8,093 nucleotides of DNA from an uncultured bacterium (lineage in GTDB: Bacteria > Bacteroidota > Bacteroidia > Chitinophagales > CAIODY01): the NCBI GenBank assembly GCA_903871715.1, contig CAIQHW010000612.1, positions 1 through 8,093 on the forward strand, read 5' to 3'. Position 1 is the first letter of the stretch. Every line of letters starts with the position of its first letter. Shown here piece by piece: positions 1 through 5,788 of this stretch. The notes below the pieces were generated by a model. The model worked only from the letters and a program-made list of their open reading frames with translations. It made no database searches and had not been told where the DNA came from. A program made the translations under genes and the position numbers.

Positions 1-1266
1 ACTGATAGTATTCTCAAAGATGTTGATGTTGAATTTGTGAATGGAAAAATTACTCGAATTGGAAAAGGATTGGAAAGCGATGGAATGCAATTAAGAATTG
101 ACGGCGCTGGAAAATATCTTTCTCCAGGAATCATCGATGAACACTCACACATAGCCATCAACGGTGGTGTGAATGAAGGCACACAAAGTGTAACCAGCGA
201 AGTGAGAATTGGTGATGTGGTGAACAGCGAAGACATCAATATTTACCGACAATTAAGTGGTGGCGTTACAGCTGCACATTTGTTGCATGGTTCTGCCAAC
301 GCGATTGGCGGACAAACGCAGTTAATCAAATTGCGTTGGGGTCAATCACCTGAAAATATGAAATTTGCTGGTGCTCCGGGGTTTATCAAATTTGCATTGG
401 GCGAAAATGTGAAGCAAGCAAATTGGGGCGATAACAGCATCACACGTTTTCCGCAAACCCGTATGGGCGTTGAACAAGTGTATATGAATGCGTTTACAAG
501 AGCGAAAGAATATGAAGCATCACAACAAGAAAATTCAAAATCAAAAATTCAAAATCAAAAAATTTGGAGAAGAGATTTGGAATTGGATGCACTCGTAGAA
601 ATATTACACAGCAAGCGTTTCATCACTTGTCATAGTTATCAGCAAAGTGAAATTAATATGCTGATGCATGTGGCGGATTCGTTTCATTTTAAAGTGAATA
701 CGTTCACACATATTCTGGAAGGTTACAAAGTTGCCGATAAAATGAAAGCGCATGGAATCAGCGGTGCATCTACATTTAGCGATTGGTGGGCTTATAAATT
801 TGAAGTGATGGAAGCCATTCCGTACAACGCTGCGTTGATGACAAAAGTGGGATTGAATGTGGCGGTGAACAGCGATGATGCTGAAATGGGCAGACGATTA
901 AATCATGAAGCGGCGAAAAGCATGAAGTATGGCGATTTATCGGAAACACAAGCCATGAAATTATGCACGATGAATCCTGCAAAAATGTTGCATGTGGAAA
1001 AATATGTGGGCAGCATTGCAGTGGGCAAAGATGCTGATGTGGTGTTGTGGAGTGCTCATCCGTTAAGCGTTTATGCAGTAGTGGAAAAAACTTTTGTGGA
1101 TGGAATTTGCTATTACGACAAACAACAAGACGTACAAAAACGAGAATGGATTAAAACCGAACGAGCCAGATTAATTGCAAAAATGTTGCAAGCCAAAAAA
1201 GATGGCGAAGCCTCACAAGCCGCTACCAAAGAGCTGGAGAGTGAGTATAGTTGTGGGCATGATTAG
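1..1266 (+). CDS. Metal-dependent amidohydrolase, imidazolonepropionase-like, 5'-truncated by window edge
   Basis: The reading frame is open from base 1, so the true start lies upstream. The GTG at 37 is only the first start-like codon in the window. Numbering from that GTG, the HxH metal motif of the amidohydrolase superfamily is H36-S-H38 in DEHSHIA. Further candidate ligands are H199 (TCHSY), H225 (FTHILEG) and D280 (NSDDAEMGR). The C-terminus shows the usual close of the fold: TMNPAKMLHVEKYVGSIAVGKDADVVLW, here cited by position at about 309-336, followed by a small beta-sandwich strand near VEKTFVDG. Bacteroidota homologues are often much longer, with further domains upstream, so this may be the C-terminal half of a larger protein. 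The substrate cannot be read from sequence; family members hydrolyse cyclic amides or peptides and some are exported. A low-complexity insert at residues 165-176 comes from a DNA tandem repeat. Class confident, substrate unknown. Confidence 0.88.
   Translation, partial: TDSILKDVDVEFVNGKITRIGKGLESDGMQLRIDGAGKYLSPGIIDEHSHIAINGGVNEGTQSVTSEVRIGDVVNSEDINIYRQLSGGVTAAHLLHGSANAIGGQTQLIKLRWGQSPENMKFAGAPGFIKFALGENVKQANWGDNSITRFPQTRMGVEQVYMNAFTRAKEYEASQQENSKSKIQNQKIWRRDLELDALVEILHSKRFITCHSYQQSEINMLMHVADSFHFKVNTFTHILEGYKVADKMKAHGISGASTFSDWWAYKFEVMEAIPYNAALMTKVGLNVAVNSDDAEMGRRLNHEAAKSMKYGDLSETQAMKLCTMNPAKMLHVEKYVGSIAVGKDADVVLWSAHPLSVYAVVEKTFVDGICYYDKQQDVQKREWIKTERARLIAKMLQAKKDGEASQAATKELESEYSCGHD
531..562 (+). 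repeat. 14-bp tandem repeat inside the amidohydrolase gene
   Basis: The unit AAATTCAAAATCAA occurs twice without mismatch at 531-544 and 545-558, followed by the start of a degenerate third unit. It encodes a Ser/Lys/Gln/Asn-rich stretch (NSKSKIQNQK) just before the conserved WRRDLELDAL segment, probably in a surface loop. The unit length is not a multiple of three, so gain or loss of one unit would shift the frame. Confidence 0.8.
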
Positions 1267-1302
1267 TTGATTAGAAAATTAGAAGATGAGAAAATTGTGA
1301 AA
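1261..1302. repeat. Intergenic GATTAGAAAATTAGAAGA-type repeat
   Basis: The sequence from the amidohydrolase stop codon onward is a degenerate run of GATTAG / AAAATTAGAAGATGAGAAAA units. Runs of this kind (TTAGAAAATTTGAAGATT variants) are common between genes in Bacteroidota. It fills most of the 55-nt spacer before the next gene. I see no TAnnTTTG promoter and no hairpin terminator in this spacer. The repeat assignment is by eye and moderately sure. Confidence 0.5.
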
Positions 1303-1321
1303 CCAAATAAATCAGAATAAA

Positions 1322-2038
1322 ATGGAAATAGAAGTACAAAACACGATTGATGACTACAAAGAATTTTATAAATTCTTTTATTTCAAAAGAAATTTGAGCA
1401 ACAGAGTATTGTTTGCAGTTTTTGCATCAATGATATTTACATTAATCATTTCAAATGTTGTGATTTTTACCTTTTTCCAAAATAGTTTCAACATCGTTGC
1501 TGTCTTACCAATTTTCATTGTTGTTGCTGGTTTGATGGCATATTTTAGATTTTACCAACCATATAATTCCGCAATTAAAAAAATTGATTCAAAAGTTCTT
1601 GCAAATCTTTTTGACAAAAGAAAATATAGTTTTTTGGAAAACGGAATTTTAGTTGACGACAAAATGATGGAGTGGAAAAATATTGATGTATGTGAAAACT
1701 ATGATTACAACATGTATTTCACAACAACTGCTAGCGAATTGCATATTTTACCAAAAAGATTTTTTGAAAAAGGAAGTAATTCTATTATGTCAGTTGCTCT
1801 TGTGCATTCCGAAAGTGTAAAAGCCAAATCTTTACTTCCTCAAAAGAAATTCAAACCAATTTATTGGTGGGGTGTTGCAGGTTTGATACCTGGTTGGGGT
1901 TTTATTATAGGAATTGTATTGGTTGTTAATGGAGCAACTAAATACAAGGATAAAATTTTAATGATAATCGGCGCAATAGATATTTTAGTAACTGTTTTAT
2001 TCTTTGTATTTGCAAAATTTTTCTTGAATCATCAATGA
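1322..2038 (+). CDS. YcxB-like membrane protein, four predicted helices
   Basis: This 238-residue protein has two hydrophobic helices near the N-terminus (about 28-51 and 56-75), a soluble domain of about 100 residues, then two more helices (about 183-203 and 212-234). The soluble part has the look of the YcxB-like domain: YSFLENGILVDD, MMEWKNIDVCENYDYNMYF, then HILPKRFFE. These correspond to the usual run of glycine-containing hairpin, conserved Trp, aromatic strand and IPKR.F motif. The helix pair plus YcxB core matches the family; the extra C-terminal helix pair (YWWGVAGLIPGWGF) is less usual. Its function is unknown; it should sit in the inner membrane. The stop TGA overlaps the ATG of the TMEM175 remnant (ATGA, 2035-2038), suggesting the two genes were once translationally coupled. 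Family moderately sure. Confidence 0.72.
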   Translation: MEIEVQNTIDDYKEFYKFFYFKRNLSNRVLFAVFASMIFTLIISNVVIFTFFQNSFNIVAVLPIFIVVAGLMAYFRFYQPYNSAIKKIDSKVLANLFDKRKYSFLENGILVDDKMMEWKNIDVCENYDYNMYFTTTASELHILPKRFFEKGSNSIMSVALVHSESVKAKSLLPQKKFKPIYWWGVAGLIPGWGFIIGIVLVVNGATKYKDKILMIIGAIDILVTVLFFVFAKFFLNHQ

Positions 2039-2067
2039 ACAAAAACCGCTTAGAAGCTTTTAGTGAT
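2035..2067 (+). repeat. Direct repeat copy 1 (TMEM175 gene start)
   Basis: Matches 2741-2773 at 29 of 33 positions. The two differences within the first nine codons (AAC versus AAT, twice) are synonymous; the other two differences come after the LEAF codons. Together with copy 2 it brackets the toxin-antitoxin module. Confidence 0.75.
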
Positions 2068-2088
2068 GGGGTGTTGGCGATTTATTGA
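2035..2088 (+). pseudogene. Remnant of a TMEM175 (DUF1211) potassium-channel gene, first 16 codons only
   Basis: Starting at the ATG that overlaps the preceding stop, the frame reads MNKNRLEAFSDGVLAIY and then stops at 2086-2088. RLEAFSDGVxAI is the hallmark beginning of prokaryotic TMEM175/DUF1211 proteins; the FSDG motif lies in the first helix, and intact members run to roughly 200 residues. Here homology ends after the ATT at 2080-2082, and no further TMEM175 helices appear in any plus-strand frame before 2162. The rest of the gene has been deleted or displaced, with a toxin-antitoxin module now following. A nearly identical copy of the same start lies at 2741. The identification rests on one short but very characteristic motif. 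Confidence 0.7.
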
Positions 2089-2110
2089 AGTTTGTGTGTT
2101 TTTTTTAGTA

Positions 2111-2133
2111 GGCAAAAAAACATTTTGTCTGCC
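2111..2133. promoter_or_regulatory. Imperfect palindrome over the -33 box, candidate autoregulatory operator
   Basis: GGCA at 2111-2114 pairs with TGCC at 2130-2133, and most of the intervening A-run pairs with TTTT at 2123-2126, with two mismatches. It overlaps the TTTG at 2124-2127 of the proposed promoter. Toxin-antitoxin operons are commonly repressed by their own antitoxin at such sites, but no DNA-binding motif is evident in this antitoxin, so this is a weak inference. Confidence 0.25.
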
Positions 2134-2154
2134 ATACAATTCTGTTTAATTTTG
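2124..2154 (+). promoter_or_regulatory. Bacteroidota-type promoter of the toxin-antitoxin operon
   Basis: TTTG at 2124-2127 and TAATTTTG at 2147-2154 match the Bacteroidota -33 TTTG and -7 TAnnTTTG elements exactly, with a 19-nt spacer inside the known range. The antitoxin ATG begins at 2162, only 7 nt after the -7 box. The transcript would therefore be leaderless or nearly so, unless the second ATG at 2168 is used. Confidence 0.6.
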
Positions 2155-2161
2155 AAAAAAA

Positions 2162-2434
2162 ATGAGCATGAAATCAATTTCTTTTTCAGTAAAAAATTTG
2201 CAACAAGAAAATTTGTTGCTACAATTTGCCAAACAACATCATATTGAATTGGAGAGTGAAAATAATTTTGGTTTTGTGGTAAGCAATGAATTGGAAAAAG
2301 AATTTAAAGAGAAAACTGGCTACACTTTAAGTGAATATCAACAATCCATCGTTGCTGATGAAAAGGCTGAATACCTTTCTATTGCTGATTTTAAAAACAA
2401 TCAAGCCCAATGGAAAAAAGACAAAGGGTTGTAA
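2162..2434 (+). CDS. Antitoxin component of a toxin-antitoxin module (type II-like)
   Basis: A small (90 residues), highly charged protein lies directly upstream of, and overlaps by 25 nt, a RelE/ParE-type toxin gene; this is the classical antitoxin position. Residues 1-55 could form a beta-alpha-beta fold (MSMKSISFSVKN, then a helix LLLQFAKQHHIEL). The C-terminal half is acidic and charged (EYQQSIVADEKAEYLSIADF), consistent with a flexible toxin-neutralising tail ending in WKKDKGL. I see no clear helix-turn-helix or ribbon-helix-helix motif, so its DNA-binding class is uncertain. The start could be 2162 or the in-frame ATG at 2168; a strong promoter ends just upstream and suits either. Its role is inferred from its position and partner, and it carries no domain I can name securely. 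Confidence 0.72.
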   Translation: MSMKSISFSVKNLQQENLLLQFAKQHHIELESENNFGFVVSNELEKEFKEKTGYTLSEYQQSIVADEKAEYLSIADFKNNQAQWKKDKGL

Positions 2435-2736
2435 AAATTCTTCCCCGATTTGTTGCCTCGGTCAATCATTTCCAAGATTACATTTTTGAAAGTTCTCCCC
2501 AAAATGCAATTGCATTTGCAGAAGATTTATTTTCTGAAATAGAATTAATCAGTCAGTTTCCTTTCATCTACAAAGAGTTTAAGTATTTAAAAACGAAACA
2601 GAGATTGTATCGTTATAAAATTTACAAAAACAATTCCTTCATCGTGTTTAAGCTAACTCAAGAAGCAATTATATTTATCGAAGTTGCTGATGGAAGAATG
2701 GGTAAATCAAAATATCAAAAACTAAGAGTTAAATAA
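2410..2736 (+). CDS. RelE/ParE superfamily toxin
   Basis: This 108-residue basic protein has the compact alpha/beta layout of RelE/ParE toxins. An N-terminal strand (VVKILPRF) is followed by two helices (VNHFQDYIFESSPQNAIAF, then AEDLFSEIELISQFPF) with the family's SPQNA-type helix break at about 29-33. Next come the R-L-Y-R-Y-K-I strand (65-71), a hydrophobic strand SFIVFKL, and the final strand IIFIEVADGRMG, where families usually show an RR or HxR ending. Members either cleave mRNA on the ribosome (RelE) or poison gyrase (ParE); the SP..A helix pair leans toward ParE, but this is not decisive. The gene overlaps the antitoxin by 25 nt, implying coupled translation. The stop is only four bases before the next ATG, so the downstream lipoprotein gene may be transcribed with it. 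Confidence 0.78.
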   Translation: MEKRQRVVKILPRFVASVNHFQDYIFESSPQNAIAFAEDLFSEIELISQFPFIYKEFKYLKTKQRLYRYKIYKNNSFIVFKLTQEAIIFIEVADGRMGKSKYQKLRVK

Positions 2737-2740
2737 TTCC

Positions 2741-2773
2741 ATGAATAAAAATCGCTTAGAAGCTTTTAATAAT
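2741..2773 (+). repeat. Direct repeat copy 2, forming the first codons of the lipoprotein gene
   Basis: ATGAATAAAAATCGCTTAGA and the following bases repeat the TMEM175 start at 2035-2067 with four mismatches in 33. After the codons for MNKNRLEAF the sequence leaves the channel family (NNFKLPTSS instead of SDGVLAI) and runs into a signal peptide. It appears to be a piece of a TMEM175 gene joined in frame to another gene. Confidence 0.7.
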
Positions 2774-3514
2774 TTTAAATTGCCAACCTCATCATTGAAA
2801 TATTTTCCTCTACTATTTTTCTGTTTCAGTTTTATGTGTTGTCATCACAAACAGCGCAATGGTACTGCATTTGGCAACAATTATTTAAGTGATACCATTT
2901 TGTTGCACAACGGCGATATTATTTTTCAGGATTTGGATTGTGGCGATTTGTGCGATGCTATCGAACAAGTTACACAAGGCATCAACGGCGCAAAGCTAAG
3001 CCATGTAGGAATTGTAATGATTGATTCACTGCACCAAACTTTTGTGATTGAAGCTTATGGCGATGTAAAAAAAACTCCCATCACTGTTTTTCTTAATCGC
3101 ATAAAAACTGCAGATGGCAAACCAAAAGTGTTGGTGGGTAGATTGAAGCCGATGTTTCAAAGTCTTGCTGATAAAGCTGTTCGGGCTGCTCAATCATTTA
3201 TTGGAATGCCTTATGATGATGCTTTTTTACCCAACAATCAAAAATATTATTGCAGCGAATTGCTATACGATTGTTTTAAAAAAGCAAACAACGATACTGC
3301 ATTTTTTAGTTTGCAGCCCATGACTTTTAAAGACCCAACAACGCACCAATATTTAAAAACTTGGGTAGATTATTATCACAAAATGAATTTGCCAATTCCC
3401 GAAAACGTAGCAGGAATCAACCCTGGCGTTATCAGCCGAAGCAATAAAATTGACATCTTAAAATTGTGGGGCGATGTGAGCGGTTATGAAAGTGACAATT
3501 TTAAACACTCATAA
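2741..3514 (+). CDS. YiiX-like permuted NlpC/P60 (C92-type) papain-fold hydrolase, predicted lipoprotein
   Basis: The catalytic layout is that of the circularly permuted NlpC/P60 group (YiiX/YebB type). HNGDIIFQ (about 56-63) is followed by the histidine in LSHVGIV (H88), E104 in VIEA, then GMPYDDAF (155-162) and the nucleophile region YYCSELLYDCF with C171. In this group His precedes Cys, the reverse of ordinary NlpC/P60 enzymes. Known relatives hydrolyse amide or ester bonds, but the substrate here is unknown. A hydrophobic segment (about 21-34, FPLLFFCFSFMCC) ends in Cys33-Cys34 and resembles a lipoprotein signal with a loose lipobox, so the enzyme probably sits in the cell envelope. The first nine residues MNKNRLEAF are TMEM175-like and not expected here; the TTG at 2780 would give a shorter, more typical signal peptide. 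It may be co-transcribed with the toxin gene. Confidence 0.85.
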   Translation: MNKNRLEAFNNFKLPTSSLKYFPLLFFCFSFMCCHHKQRNGTAFGNNYLSDTILLHNGDIIFQDLDCGDLCDAIEQVTQGINGAKLSHVGIVMIDSLHQTFVIEAYGDVKKTPITVFLNRIKTADGKPKVLVGRLKPMFQSLADKAVRAAQSFIGMPYDDAFLPNNQKYYCSELLYDCFKKANNDTAFFSLQPMTFKDPTTHQYLKTWVDYYHKMNLPIPENVAGINPGVISRSNKIDILKLWGDVSGYESDNFKHS

Positions 3515-3635
3515 GTTTTCGTGCTTCAAACTTTTTTCTTTTCAAATCAATATCTTTACACTTTTAAAGGTTCGGAAGTTCACTAGAATTGACGTGTCAT
3601 TCCTTAAAAATGAATAAAATAGCCACTATCCAAAA
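3515..3635 (+). promoter_or_regulatory. Intergenic spacer with a weak candidate promoter
   Basis: The 121-nt spacer contains TATCTTTA at 3551-3558, one mismatch from TAnnTTTG. No good TTTG lies at the right distance upstream. If used, it would give an untranslated leader of roughly 70 nt for the cysteine-cluster gene. I see no strong hairpin or terminator after the lipoprotein stop. Confidence 0.25.
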
Positions 3636-4139
3636 ATGAATTTAAAAAGTTTTAAAAATAGAGCTTATAAAAAGCGCAAAGATTTGATTAAGTTTATGAA
3701 ACGCTTGCAGCGTAAGGCTCCGAAAGGAATGGATACTTTGGCAAAGAAAATGGATACCGAAGTTTGGAAAGATATTGACTGCTTGGAATGTGCTCATTGC
3801 TGTACTAAAATGACGCCGACTTATACCAAAACTGACATCAATAGAATTGCAAAACATTTGGGCGTGACATACCAAGAATACTATGATAAATGGTGTGAAA
3901 CAGATAAAGATAATGGTGATATTGTAAACAAAATTCAGCCTTGTCAGTTTTTAAAAAAAGATAACAAGTGCAGCATTTATGCTGTCAGACCAGCTGACTG
4001 TAGCGGCTTTCCACATTTTAAGAAAAAAGATGTTTTAGATTATACCCACGTTTATACCGAAAATATTCATCGTTGCCCTGCTACTTTAAAATGGGTAGAA
4101 TTGATGGAAAAAAATGTGAAAGAAATGGAGTTGTTATAA
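3636..4139 (+). CDS. YkgJ family cysteine-cluster protein (CxxCxxCC domain)
   Basis: The YkgJ-type signature is clear: C49-x2-C52-x2-C55-C56 (DCLECAHCC), then C103 (QPCQFL), C112 (KCSIY) and C122 in YAVRPADCSGFP. This Cys-rich domain is thought to bind zinc or an iron-sulphur cluster. C87 and C147 are further cysteines that might take part. The N-terminal 45 residues are strongly basic (KNRAYKKRKDLIKFMKRLQRK), which is common in Bacteroidota members and could contact RNA or membrane. The biochemical function of the family is not settled. Length (167 residues) is normal. The gene stands alone on the plus strand and converges on lptC with abutting stop codons. Confidence 0.9.
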   Translation: MNLKSFKNRAYKKRKDLIKFMKRLQRKAPKGMDTLAKKMDTEVWKDIDCLECAHCCTKMTPTYTKTDINRIAKHLGVTYQEYYDKWCETDKDNGDIVNKIQPCQFLKKDNKCSIYAVRPADCSGFPHFKKKDVLDYTHVYTENIHRCPATLKWVELMEKNVKEMELL

Positions 4140-4685
4140 ATCGTTTTTCACTTTCACTGTACCAGTTAAATGCTTGATTTTATACTCCGAGAAATCTTCT
4201 TTGGCAGTTAATCCATCGCCGAATAAAATTTCTTTTCCAGTGGTAATTTTTACTGGCTTGTCGGTAAATAAAATGTGGGCTTTGGTGTCCCAAGTTAATT
4301 CGTCGGTGTTCAATTTTTCACCTTTCACATTCACCACTTCTACATCATTTTTTACCACAATAATATTTTTAAAATCGTAGCTGATGCCGTACTTCGATTT
4401 CAATCTTCCATCTTCTTTTTTTTCGGCATTATAAAACAAAACCAACACTCCGTTGGGTAATTCTTTGTAAGGTTCTTTTACGTTGTATTCCAGTACCAAT
4501 GGGGCTTTTAGCTGCGCTTTCACTAATCCTTTATCACTGTAAATGGTGCAAACATCTTTCACCGTTTCTACATTAAATTCTTTCAGCGAAGCAATTTTTT
4601 TTATCGTTGCCATATCATTTTCGCAACTGCAAAATGCCATCACAAAAAGAAAAACTGAAACAAAAAAAAATGATTTTTTTTTCAT
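4134..4685 (-). CDS. lptC: LPS export ABC transporter periplasmic protein LptC
   Basis: The 183-residue protein begins with a short signal (MKKKSFFFVSVFLFVMAFCSC) and a probable lipidated Cys21, as is usual for Bacteroidota LptC proteins. The mature part is beta-strand rich: VCTIYSDKGLVKAQLKAPLVLEY, then YNAEKKEDGRLKSKYGISYDFKNIIVVKNDVEVVNVKGEKL, then LNTDELTWDTK and ILFTDKPVKI. This run of Gly-containing strands with a W-D-T-K turn is the LptC/OstA-like jellyroll pattern, in which a groove carries LPS from LptBFG to LptA. Six nucleotides separate it from manC, so it is the last gene of the polysaccharide operon. The first codons contain A9 and T9 homopolymers. The stop (4134-4136) directly abuts the opposing ykgJ-like stop. 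Strand composition and architecture make LptC likely, though the family is poorly conserved. Confidence 0.8.
   Translation of the reverse strand: MKKKSFFFVSVFLFVMAFCSCENDMATIKKIASLKEFNVETVKDVCTIYSDKGLVKAQLKAPLVLEYNVKEPYKELPNGVLVLFYNAEKKEDGRLKSKYGISYDFKNIIVVKNDVEVVNVKGEKLNTDELTWDTKAHILFTDKPVKITTGKEILFGDGLTAKEDFSEYKIKHLTGTVKVKNDL
4662..4682 (-). repeat. A9-TGA-T9 inverted homopolymer at the lptC start
   Basis: Nine A (4662-4670), three bases, then nine T (4674-4682) form a near-perfect inverted repeat over codons 2-8 of lptC. In the mRNA it follows the AUG directly and encodes KKK-S-FFF. It could form a weak A-U hairpin or be a slippage site. The tract is certain, the function is not. Confidence 0.75.
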
Positions 4686-4691
4686 TAAAAT

Positions 4692-5774
4692 TTATAAAAA
4701 CTTGTCGCCTTTCATACGTTTAATATCGGCAGTAAAATCTTTAATTTTTTGTTCATTATTTTTATCACAAATCAACAAAGCATCAGGTGTATCCACCACA
4801 ATATAATTTTCTAAACCTTGCACCACTACCAATTTTTTATCAGAAGCATGAATAATATTATTGTGTGCATCATACGTCATCACATTTTTTCCTGCTACCG
4901 AATTGCCATGGTAATCATGTGGCGTTAATTCATATAACGAAGCCCAAGTGCCTACATCGCTCCAACCAAAATTGGATGGAATAACGCGAACATTGCTCGA
5001 TTTTTCCATCACACCTACATCAATGGAAACGTTGGTGCATAAGGTGTAGGCATTTTCCACAAACTTTTTTTCATCAGCAGTATGTAACTTCTTTTCATAG
5101 CCAGCAAATGCTTCAAATACTTCGGGCAAATGGGCTTCAAATGCTTTCACAATTGTTTTTGCATTGAAAATAAACATGCCGCTGTTCCAAAGAAACTCAC
5201 CAGTTTTTATAAACTGCTCGGCTAATTCTTTATCAGGTTTTTCAAAAAAAGTTTTCACTTTATGAACACCATTTTCATTGTCTTCTAAATATTGAATGTA
5301 GCCATAACCTGTATCAGGGCGGCTTGGCTCGATGCCTAGTGTAACCAAGTGATTATTTTTCGAAACATAATCCAAACCTTTTCGCAATACTTCAATGTAT
5401 ACATTTTCCTTTAAAATAAAATGGTCAGAAGCAGCAATGATGATATTTGCTTTCGGATTTTTTAAGAAAATTTTAAACGCTGCATAAGCAATGCACGGCG
5501 CAGTATTTTTTCGTAAAGGTTCTTGTAATACTTGCTCATCTTGCATTTGTGGCAGCTGTTCTTTTACAATGCCAGCATATTGTTCGTTGGTTACAATGTA
5601 AATATTTTCGGGCGGGCAAACCGATTGAAACCGTTCATAAGTTAATTGTAACAACGATTTTCCTGTGCCCAAAAAATCTAAAAACTGTTTTGGAAAAGCA
5701 TTACGACTTACGGGCCAAAAGCGGCTACCAATCCCACCCGCCATGATAACTACGAAATTATTTTTGTGTTCCAT
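4692..5774 (-). CDS. manC: Mannose-1-phosphate guanylyltransferase (GDP-mannose pyrophosphorylase)
   Basis: The enzyme makes GDP-mannose from mannose-1-phosphate and GTP in the cytoplasm, supplying mannose (and downstream fucose or rhamnose) for surface glycans. The nucleotidyltransferase signature is clear: VVIMAGGIGSRFWPVSR (8-24) followed by FPKQF with K29. Further family motifs are EPLRKNTAPCIAYAA (85-99), the metal-binding D117 in AASDHF, GYGYI (156-160), the FFEKP loop (177-180), WNSGMFIF (196-203) and the product-site FGWSDVGTW (269-277). At 360 residues it is the monofunctional form, without the C-terminal phosphomannose isomerase cupin of the longer enzymes. It lies between a HAD phosphatase (14-nt gap) and lptC (6-nt gap). 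A TAnnTTTG box immediately upstream suggests that it can also be transcribed separately. Very sure. Confidence 0.95.
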   Translation of the reverse strand: MEHKNNFVVIMAGGIGSRFWPVSRNAFPKQFLDFLGTGKSLLQLTYERFQSVCPPENIYIVTNEQYAGIVKEQLPQMQDEQVLQEPLRKNTAPCIAYAAFKIFLKNPKANIIIAASDHFILKENVYIEVLRKGLDYVSKNNHLVTLGIEPSRPDTGYGYIQYLEDNENGVHKVKTFFEKPDKELAEQFIKTGEFLWNSGMFIFNAKTIVKAFEAHLPEVFEAFAGYEKKLHTADEKKFVENAYTLCTNVSIDVGVMEKSSNVRVIPSNFGWSDVGTWASLYELTPHDYHGNSVAGKNVMTYDAHNNIIHASDKKLVVVQGLENYIVVDTPDALLICDKNNEQKIKDFTADIKRMKGDKFL

Positions 5775-5779
5775 TTTTG

Positions 5780-5787
5780 CAAAGTTA
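5780..5787 (-). promoter_or_regulatory. Candidate -7 element directly upstream of manC
   Basis: On the minus strand the spacer reads TAACTTTGCAAAAATG. TAACTTTG is an exact TAnnTTTG match ending 5 nt before the ATG, so transcription would begin at or beside the start codon. A convincing TTTG at -33 is missing (TTTTCG lies about 15 nt upstream). It occupies most of the 14-nt gap after the HAD stop. Confidence 0.45.
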
Positions 5788-5788
5788 A

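Noticed and set aside
776..982. Minus-strand open frame of 68 codons opposite the amidohydrolase
   Set aside because: It lies wholly within a strongly conserved coding region, and its translation is rich in Cys, Ser and Pro with no domain-like pattern. It is a shadow of the real gene.
1261..1302. CRISPR-like or attC-like array
   Set aside because: The units are short, degenerate and contiguous, with no spacers and no conserved palindrome. It resembles the common A/T-rich intergenic repeats instead.
2035..2088. A functional 17-residue small membrane peptide
   Set aside because: The match to the TMEM175 start motif and the abrupt loss of homology explain it better as a gene fragment; the peptide is too short for a full membrane helix.
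2741..3514. Hydrolase as a third, effector gene of the toxin-antitoxin module
   Set aside because: It has a lipoprotein-type signal and a YiiX-type fold found in many unrelated contexts. Proximity is better explained by the rearrangement at 2741.
4543..4806. Plus-strand open frame spanning the lptC/manC junction
   Set aside because: Both opposite-strand genes are well supported, and this frame only reflects their A/T-rich complement.
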